Origin: Streptomyces sp. WM6378
Lineage (GTDB): Bacteria > Actinomycetota > Actinomycetes > Streptomycetales > Streptomycetaceae
Assembly (NCBI RefSeq): GCF_001279695.1
Contig: NZ_LGDD01000223.1
Span: forward strand, 26,899-90,898
Reading direction: 5' to 3'
DNA: 64,000 nt
Under the pieces are notes generated by a model. That model was not told the DNA's origin. It saw only the letters and a list, made by a program, of their open reading frames with translations, and ran no database searches. The translations under genes were made by a program, and so were the position numbers. Shown in pieces: positions 58,664 through 64,000 of this stretch; the first letter of the stretch is position 1; each line of letters opens with the position of its first letter.

Positions 58664-59446
58664 ATGACCTCAGCACCTCACCTGTATGCACTGCCCGAAC
58701 ATCGCCGTCTGGATCTGAAGGCTCGATTCCCGCGTCTGGCCGAAGGGCAGATATCCGACCGGTTGAGTCGCACTCTGGAGCAGCGCGGTGTCGCGTGTCA
58801 GCGCTTGGACAAGCGGCGCGGTCACCTGCCGGCCGTCGCCATTTTGGGCAGTGACGGACGCTGGCATCTACGGCTCGGCACGGCCATGATCTGTTCCAAC
58901 GCGGCGCGCATCCTCGTCGACCTCGATGTCCCGGCTCCCACGCCCGGCACCGTGATCCCCCACTCCTTCAGGGCCCGCTTCGGGACGGAGGACCATGCTG
59001 GTCATGTCGTCGAAGAGGAACGGCCGGGTGCCCGGCCGGACTGGGACGTGGCGCTGACCGGCGAGGAGCGACAGCCGGATCTCGTGCCGCGGGGTGACCG
59101 GTGCCCGATCAACCTCGACCAAGGTGACTGGGCGCCCTGCAGTCTGGTGTCGCGAAGCGACTGGAAGGGCCGCAAGCGCAATCTGTACATCGCCGCGGCG
59201 GGGCCGATGTGCCATGCCTGCGGAGACAGCCTGGGGCAGGACCTTCACTACGACCGGTACACCCACCTCATCACCGGCCTGCTGTGCAACGAATGCAGCA
59301 GCCACATCAACGAGTGTCCCCACCCGTCGGGCTGCTACCAGGCTGACTACCTCAACGATCCGCCGGCCGCTCACCTGAAGGAGCAGTACTACGTTGGCGG
59401 CAACCGCGACGACCGCAAGCGCGCCGGACGCACAGTGGCGGCCTGA
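58664..59446 (+). CDS. Endonuclease VII-like protein
   Basis: ATG 58664 is used; upstream codons look untranslated and no ribosome site is clear. The 260-aa product has an N-terminal part with a winged-helix feel (DLKARFPRLAEGQISDRLSR). The C-terminal 80 residues carry CHACGDSLGQDLHYDRYTHL, ITGLLCNECSSHINECPH and DYLNDPPA, the zinc and His-metal layout of recombination endonuclease VII (HNH-type, usually DHDH). Here HYDR replaces part of that motif. It may cleave branched DNA, or may be inactive. Confidence 0.65.
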   Translation: MTSAPHLYALPEHRRLDLKARFPRLAEGQISDRLSRTLEQRGVACQRLDKRRGHLPAVAILGSDGRWHLRLGTAMICSNAARILVDLDVPAPTPGTVIPHSFRARFGTEDHAGHVVEEERPGARPDWDVALTGEERQPDLVPRGDRCPINLDQGDWAPCSLVSRSDWKGRKRNLYIAAAGPMCHACGDSLGQDLHYDRYTHLITGLLCNECSSHINECPHPSGCYQADYLNDPPAAHLKEQYYVGGNRDDRKRAGRTVAA

Positions 59447-59465
59447 CCTGCGCCCCGCCGGGGCA

Positions 59466-59502
59466 GCGGACGGCGGTGCCGCCAACGGCCGCCGCCGTCC
59501 GC
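59466..59502. terminator. Terminator hairpin between convergent genes
   Basis: GCGGACGGCGG (59466-59476) pairs with CCGCCGTCCGC (59492-59502) over 11 bp, between the stops at 59446 and 59587. Confidence 0.65.
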
Positions 59503-59586
59503 CGGCCCCCGCGTGAACGGGGTGCCGGTCGTGCTTCGGGACTGGCTCAGGGCCCGGTACAGCTGGCCGGCGGATTCCAGGAGTGG

Positions 59587-61071
59587 CTATCGGTCGCGTC
59601 GCAACCGGGCGAAGAGCCGCCGGATCCTGTTCTGCTCAGCCGCCTCCGGCCGAGGTCTCGTCTGCGGTACCGGCGTTCCGCTCGCCGGATGCTGGGGCGG
59701 GCTCGGCAATGGTGGCCGCTCGGGCTGGGGTGGCAGTGGGGCGGCCGGAGTTGGTGGCTGTGGCCGCGGCCCGGGGGTGGCATCTGGTCCAGAGGGGATC
59801 GCGTCGGAGGGTTCCTCCGGCATAGGAAGATCCGGGCGGGAAGTGACGGCCGGTGGGACGGGTGTGCTCGGGGGCGGATCGACGGCGGTCGGCTGGCTTG
59901 TGCTGTCCGGCTTCGAGTACCCCTTCAGGATGAGCCGGGCCAGGTCATCGGAGGAGCCTCCCTCCGCTGCGGCGGGATGGCCTGGCGGTTCAGCGGCCTG
60001 GCTCTGGTCCCGCGGCGCGGTGGCACGCGGCGGGCCCGGCGCGTGCGGTGCTGTTGCGGGGCGGCTGCCCCGGGAGGGCGTCCGGCTGGCTGAACTTCCG
60101 GGCGGGCGGCTGTCGCGACGCTCGTCCGGTGACAGGGGTGGCGGGCACATCGGGGCGCCGGCCTGCTCGGTGTCCTTGTCCCAGGTCCAGTAGGCGAGGT
60201 ACCAGTGCTCCTTGATCCAGAGCTGAACCTCGTCGACGCTACGCTTGTGCGGGGCGAAGATCTTCCAGCCGGCTCCAACGGCCAGCACCTGCATCCCCAC
60301 CTGCAGTTCCTCCCCCAACAGGGTCGGAAAGGCGCTGCGCAGCACCACCTCCACGGTCCGCCCAGGCTGTCCTGACGGAATCCTGGCCGCCAGGACTGCG
60401 AAGGGCTTGGTGCCGGCCATGCCGGTACGCAGGACCGTGCCGTGCACCGCCACCGGATGTTCGAGCCTGCGGCCCTTGGCTGCCGCTACCCGGTCGTGAA
60501 GCAGCCCGTAGGAGAGGTCGTCGGGGCCGTAGCAGAACTCGCTCCAGGGGATGCGCTTGCGCCGGTACTCGACCGTGAACAACTCCGCGAGGTCAGGGTC
60601 GAAGTCGCACCGCCGCAGGAACTGGGCCACCTTCACCGCGCTGTTGAGCGCCGGTGGCAGCCATGGCCGCACCGTGGTCACCCGGAGCAGGGTCCGCTCC
60701 TCGTCATCCTCGGGTTCTCCCCCGATTCCGGTGGAAGCCGGCGAGGTTGGAGGGTCGTGCGCGGGGATGGTCAGCCGGAGCGTGCCGTTCTTCATAACCT
60801 TCGCCAGCCCGTGCGAACCGAACGCGATGTTGTTCATGATGCGTGTCGGGTTCAGTGGGCAACCCTCGTCGTGGCCCTCGTGCAGCCGGAAGTGCGCCGA
60901 GACACGCGAGCCCCGGCGCAGGTAGGTCGGCACGATGGACACCGGCCGCGTGCAAGCCGAGCACTTCAGCGGCTCGACGAACGGCCACGGCTGCTGCTGG
61001 AGCATCCAGCGATACACCGGATTGCCCTTGCTGTCCTCCACCTTGACGACGCGCTCGCTCGAATCAGCCAT
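59587..61071 (-). CDS. CoiA-like zinc-domain protein with long Pro-rich tail
   Basis: I use ATG 61069-61071; the longer frame to 61167 has no support. The 494-aa product has a zinc-like segment near residue 35 (KCSACTRPVSIVPTYLRRGS, then HFRLHEGHDEGCPLNP), recalling the Cys-X2-Cys...His...Cys of CoiA-type and defence nuclease N-termini. A middle domain (residues 100-300) follows with RRKRIPWSEFCYGPDDLSYG and VAVHGTVLRTGMAGTKPFAV. The last 170 residues are Pro/Ser-rich and end in a basic helix (NRIRRLFARLRRDR). Role unknown. Confidence 0.65.
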   Translation of the reverse strand: MADSSERVVKVEDSKGNPVYRWMLQQQPWPFVEPLKCSACTRPVSIVPTYLRRGSRVSAHFRLHEGHDEGCPLNPTRIMNNIAFGSHGLAKVMKNGTLRLTIPAHDPPTSPASTGIGGEPEDDEERTLLRVTTVRPWLPPALNSAVKVAQFLRRCDFDPDLAELFTVEYRRKRIPWSEFCYGPDDLSYGLLHDRVAAAKGRRLEHPVAVHGTVLRTGMAGTKPFAVLAARIPSGQPGRTVEVVLRSAFPTLLGEELQVGMQVLAVGAGWKIFAPHKRSVDEVQLWIKEHWYLAYWTWDKDTEQAGAPMCPPPLSPDERRDSRPPGSSASRTPSRGSRPATAPHAPGPPRATAPRDQSQAAEPPGHPAAAEGGSSDDLARLILKGYSKPDSTSQPTAVDPPPSTPVPPAVTSRPDLPMPEEPSDAIPSGPDATPGPRPQPPTPAAPLPPQPERPPLPSPPQHPASGTPVPQTRPRPEAAEQNRIRRLFARLRRDR

Positions 61072-61678
61072 CGTGAACGCTCCCCCCTCTGCCCAGCTTC
61101 CCTGATCCTGCATGGCGCGCGCCGGCATCAACAGCCAGTTCCGGCGCGGCCGGTCGATCAGTGTCACCCGCCCGTGCCGCCAGCTATGGCGAGTTCGGCG
61201 AACTCGGCCGGTCCCAGTGGCTCGGCCGGGCGATCAACTCCCCTCCTCTCGGCAGGACGAGACGACCGGGAGCTGCGCCGGCGTGAACACGTTGTGCTCG
61301 CCGAGGACCAGGTGGACGATCGTCATGACGGTGACGAGCGGTTTCCCGGTTGGGGGCCGACGGCCCGGCCGCCTAGGGCGGTGAAGTCGGGCATTGGGGC
61401 GACCGGGCGGCGTAGCGTACGGGGCATGCCGGAGCCGTAGCAGAGCCGCGGGGACGTCGATGCCCCGGGAGTGCTGGACGAGGAGGTCGATGTGTCCGGC
61501 GCCGAGCCGGGCAGGTTGTTGAGGGGAATCGCCTGACCGTCGACGCCTATTGGCGAAGGCTTCGCTGACCCGACCCGAGCTGCCTCGGCGACTTGCAGCT
61601 GCCGGAACTTCACATCGATGCGGACGTCAGTGCATGAGACGCCCGGCGGTGGCTTGGGGAGGTAGGTACGGTGGGCTC
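61072..61678. other. Intergenic region with degenerate coding fragments
   Basis: No intact gene. On the reverse strand around 61240-61500 the translation HIDLLVQHSRGIDVPAALLR and TVMTIVHLVLGEHNVFTPAQ looks like remains of a protein, but it has no start. Confidence 0.35.
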
Positions 61679-62308
61679 ATGCGGATGGATCGCGATTTCG
61701 ACGCGTGCACGTTCGTGGTCGTGGGTCTTGAGCTGTCCCGACGTATCGGGGAGCTCAAGGTAGCCGGTGTTGCCGCGCTCGCAGCGCAGGGCGAGGGCTG
61801 GCGGTCTCAGTGGCGCGTACACGCCCGCGTGGCTGCGGATGACGCGGAGTCTGCGCTCCAAGGCAATTCCGTGCGGGTGGATTCGGTAGGAGCCGCTTTG
61901 GCCGAGGTCGAGCGACGGCTGACCGGGAGTCCCCATGTCGTGGTGGCGCGGCTCGGCAGGACCGAGGCCAGCGTCTTCTGGGAGCATCGGACGTCGTGTC
62001 CTCGCTTGGCTTCTCTGGTGGTGTGGGATGCCATGCGGTTGGCCCAGCTCGCGTGCCCGGCAGTCGCGGAGCCGTCCGAGCAGTCGCTGGCCTCGGCGTT
62101 GGGGGTGGCGCTCCCCGGGCCGGGCTCGTCCCTTACGCAGAAGGTCTGGGCGACGTCGGAAATCTACCGCCGCGCGCTCGTGCAGGGACTGGCGGCTGGC
62201 CGGTGGTCGACTCTGCGCCAAGTAGAGGACCTCGTCGGCAAGCGGCCTCGCCCGGTGGAAGAGCATCTGATGCCGTCTGGCCCAGTCCAGGAAGGCCTGT
62301 TCGACTAG
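61679..62308 (+). CDS. DnaQ-fold exonuclease-like protein lacking catalytic acids
   Basis: ATG 61679 is the likely start. The 209-aa product aligns by eye with DEDDh exonucleases: motif I reads FVVVGLELS in place of VVVDLETT (Asp replaced by Gly, Glu kept). The later region VVWDAMRLAQLA, SLASALGVALPGPGSSLTQK and SEIYRRAL matches the DTLXLAR...L...HRALXDA part, with the His and last Asp missing. It is probably nuclease-dead. It is the second such protein in the window. Confidence 0.55.
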   Translation: MRMDRDFDACTFVVVGLELSRRIGELKVAGVAALAAQGEGWRSQWRVHARVAADDAESALQGNSVRVDSVGAALAEVERRLTGSPHVVVARLGRTEASVFWEHRTSCPRLASLVVWDAMRLAQLACPAVAEPSEQSLASALGVALPGPGSSLTQKVWATSEIYRRALVQGLAAGRWSTLRQVEDLVGKRPRPVEEHLMPSGPVQEGLFD

Positions 62309-62456
62309 CCCGTGCCCGATAGGCCCGGTTCAAAATGGGGCAGATTCCGATGTGGCGTGCTCTGTCGGGTGAGCAAGTTCGTATCGTGCGGTCACGTATG
62401 GCTGAATTCCCAGCATTTCTGGGCGAGTTGGCGACGGGCGTCGGTAGGGTCCGCGG

Positions 62457-63725
62457 GTGCTCTCCGGTCTCAGTGTTGCCCTCCTGTCCCAGCCGCGTCT
62501 GCGGCTTCTGGCCGCGGCCCGGTTCGTCTCGGTCCTCGGCAGTGCGTTCGGGCCGATCGCCGTCTCCTTCGGAGTGCTGGCGCTGCCTGGTGCGACGCCG
62601 GGGGATCTCTCGCTCGTGCTGGCGTGTCAGGCGCTGCCGCAACTGATCTTCGTACTGTGGGGCGGGGTGCTCGGTGACCGGGTGCGCTCCCGGTTCCGGC
62701 TCGTGTCCGTGACGGAGAGCGCGGCGGCGGCGTGCTGGGCCGGTCTGGCCGTGCTGTTCGCCGCCGGAGGGCCGATCTGGCTGATCGCTCTGCTCGCGGC
62801 GCTGGGCGGAGTGACCCGTGGCCTGTTCTCCCCGGCCCTTGAGGGCGTGGTCGTCGACGTGATCGAGGACAAGGCCGACCGGCAGCAGGCGAACGCTTTG
62901 CTGAAGGTTTCCACGAACACGGCGCGCCTGCTCGGGATGACGCTCGCCGGGGTGGTGGTGAGCCTCCTCGGGCCGGCGCTCGCCCTTGCCCTGGACGCGC
63001 TCTCTTTCGCGGCCTGTGCTGCTCTGTTCACGGCACTGGGCCGGCGTACGCCGGACCGGCCGGTCCGCTACAAGTCGTCGGCCCTTCGGGATCTGCGCGA
63101 GGGGTGGCGGGAGTTCGTGGCGCACGAGTGGCTGTGGGTGACGACCGGCCAGTTGGCGTTCGTCCTCGCGGTGGTCAACGCCGTGGCGGGGCTGCTGGGG
63201 CCGATGCTGGCGAAGGCCTATCTCGGCGGGGCGTGGGCGTGGGCGCTGGTGATGGTGGCCCAGGTGGTCGGGCAGGTCGGCGGGGCGGGCTGGGCGGGGC
63301 GGCTGCGTCCTGCGCGCCCGATGCTGCTGGCGACCGTGTGCACGGCCGGGGCGGCGCTGCCGCCGCTGCTGCTCGCGGTGCGCGCTCCCCTGCTGCTGGT
63401 CCTCGCGGGGGCTTTGGCGTACGGCGTGATGTGGGACGTGACGATGGTGTTGTGGCGCACGTGTCTGCAGCGGGAGGTCCCGCAGGAGGCCATCTCCCGG
63501 GTTTCGTCGATCGACTTGCTGGGGTGCCTGGCGCTGGCGCCGGCCGGTCTGGCGGTGGCCGGGCCGCTGGCTGCGGTGTACGGTCCGGGCGCGATTGCGC
63601 TCGGCAGTGCGGGGTTGGTCGTCGTGGCGGTGGGGCTGGCCCTCCTGTCGCGGGACATCCGTACGCTCCCTGGCGACCCGAAGCCGCAGCAGGAGATGGC
63701 CCCGGCGGCCGCGTCCGCGGCGTGA
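62457..63725 (+). CDS. MFS transporter (MFS_3-like)
   Basis: GTG 62457 starts a 422-aa protein with about 10-12 membrane helices. RPRLRLLAAARFVSVLGSAF-like start (LSQPRLRLLAAARFVSVLGS), the loop GVLGDRVRSRFRLVSVTESA between helices 2 and 3, and GLFSPALEGVVVDVIEDKAD are typical of the MFS_3 (enterobactin/macrolide exporter-like) group. Substrate unknown. It stops 7 bp before a convergent gene. No resistance motif is visible. Confidence 0.88.
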   Translation: MLSGLSVALLSQPRLRLLAAARFVSVLGSAFGPIAVSFGVLALPGATPGDLSLVLACQALPQLIFVLWGGVLGDRVRSRFRLVSVTESAAAACWAGLAVLFAAGGPIWLIALLAALGGVTRGLFSPALEGVVVDVIEDKADRQQANALLKVSTNTARLLGMTLAGVVVSLLGPALALALDALSFAACAALFTALGRRTPDRPVRYKSSALRDLREGWREFVAHEWLWVTTGQLAFVLAVVNAVAGLLGPMLAKAYLGGAWAWALVMVAQVVGQVGGAGWAGRLRPARPMLLATVCTAGAALPPLLLAVRAPLLLVLAGALAYGVMWDVTMVLWRTCLQREVPQEAISRVSSIDLLGCLALAPAGLAVAGPLAAVYGPGAIALGSAGLVVVAVGLALLSRDIRTLPGDPKPQQEMAPAAASAA

Positions 63726-63731
63726 GTTCCG

Positions 63732-64000
63732 TCAGGCTCGGGTGGCGCGGGCCGTGAGGACGGCCGCCGTGTGCCCTGCGGTGACGGGGAGCACGGAGTG
63801 GGCGAGCCAGCCGGGTGCAATGACGGCGAGGCCGGCCTGCGGCTGGAGGGTCAGGGCGCGGCCCCAGGGGAGGCCGGGGACGGTGGCGGAGTCGCAGCCG
63901 GCGCGCGGGTCGTGCAGGCAGAGCGCTCCGGAGCGCTCGTGCGGGCTTTCACCGCTCGTGGCCAGGTAGCACCAGGCGGTCCAGGCTGCATGTCCGTAGG
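63732..64000 (-). CDS. 2OG-Fe(II) oxygenase-like protein, C-terminal part
   Basis: The frame enters from the right edge and ends at TGA 63732-63734. Visible residues include YGHAAWTAWCYLATSGESPH, LCLHDPRAG, and GLAVIAPGWLAHSVLPV followed by HTAAVLTARA. The order (HXX near a strand, DPR, then PXWLXHXVXPV) is that of putative 2OG-Fe(II) oxygenases, where the His in WLAH binds iron and a later Arg binds 2-oxoglutarate. The N-terminal part lies outside the window. Confidence 0.55.
   Translation of the reverse strand, partial: YGHAAWTAWCYLATSGESPHERSGALCLHDPRAGCDSATVPGLPWGRALTLQPQAGLAVIAPGWLAHSVLPVTAGHTAAVLTARATRA

Noticed and set aside
1..64000. CRISPR array, rRNA genes, replication origin or telomere
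   Set aside because: No regularly spaced 25-40 bp repeats, no rRNA sequence, no DnaA-box or iteron cluster and no terminal palindrome series were seen; the repeated 18-bp boxes are promoters, not CRISPR repeats.

Overview
The window is very GC-rich, uses many GTG and TTG starts, has dense overlapping stop/start junctions (GTGA, TGATG) and carries WhiB, HU and a Tap/Tpg telomere protein pair. It is therefore a Streptomyces or close actinomycete sequence, most likely accessory DNA of a linear replicon (large linear plasmid or chromosome arm). No telomere, replication initiator, complete partition locus or conjugation gene was recognised inside the window.

Layout. 1-4.3 kb: start of an HTH regulator gene, facing an asparagine synthase / NUDIX / nucleotide-sugar dehydrogenase group. 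4.5-6.3 kb: two reverse genes. 6.35-15.2 kb: small unknown-protein operons and an RNA gene array holding two tRNA-like hairpin RNAs, a tRNA with a CUA (amber-reading) anticodon, tRNA-Arg(ACG) and tRNA-Trp(CCA). 15.4-22.5 kb: a Doc/RHH toxin-antitoxin pair with an operator, a lipoprotein, an MFS exporter, an isoaspartyl-methyltransferase paired with a tiny acidic peptide (candidate RiPP), and a HAD phosphatase. 22.6-32 kb: a WhiB-like gene, an HTH gene, a degenerate DnaQ-fold protein, an Rnl2-like RNA ligase and a DNA cytosine methyltransferase. 32-41.4 kb: WGR protein, MoxR-type AAA+ ATPase, VWA protein with an HEAGH motif, a RING-domain protein of the SCO0854 type, and a RelE/Phd-like toxin-antitoxin pair. 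41.5-48.7 kb: small unknown genes, Tpg, Tap and HU. 48.8-57.8 kb: small cassettes, an IS5-like element that split a gene, frameshifted genes, a NERD protein and membrane proteins. 57.9-64 kb: a recombinase pseudogene, an endonuclease VII-like protein, a CoiA-like zinc protein, a second DnaQ-like protein, an MFS transporter and the end of a 2OG-oxygenase-like gene.

The most striking feature is not a gene. A nearly identical promoter is repeated at least 13 times between 6.35 and 56.5 kb, on both strands. It has a 12-bp box (about GACCCTWTTART) fused to the -35 hexamer, then almost always exactly 17 bp, often ending TGGG, then a TACATT-like -10 often followed by TTGAGT. These copies head most transcription units in the accessory core, including the RNA array, the RNA ligase/methyltransferase operon, the AAA+/VWA operon and the RING gene. 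This looks like one element-wide regulon, comparable in logic to phage stoperators. Its regulator is not identified.

A second oddity is start-codon use. In at least four genes (13943-14296, 27129-27392, 29890-30384, 42879-43256) an ideal AAGGAG Shine-Dalgarno lies 5-6 nt before a CTG codon, suggesting recurrent CUG initiation.
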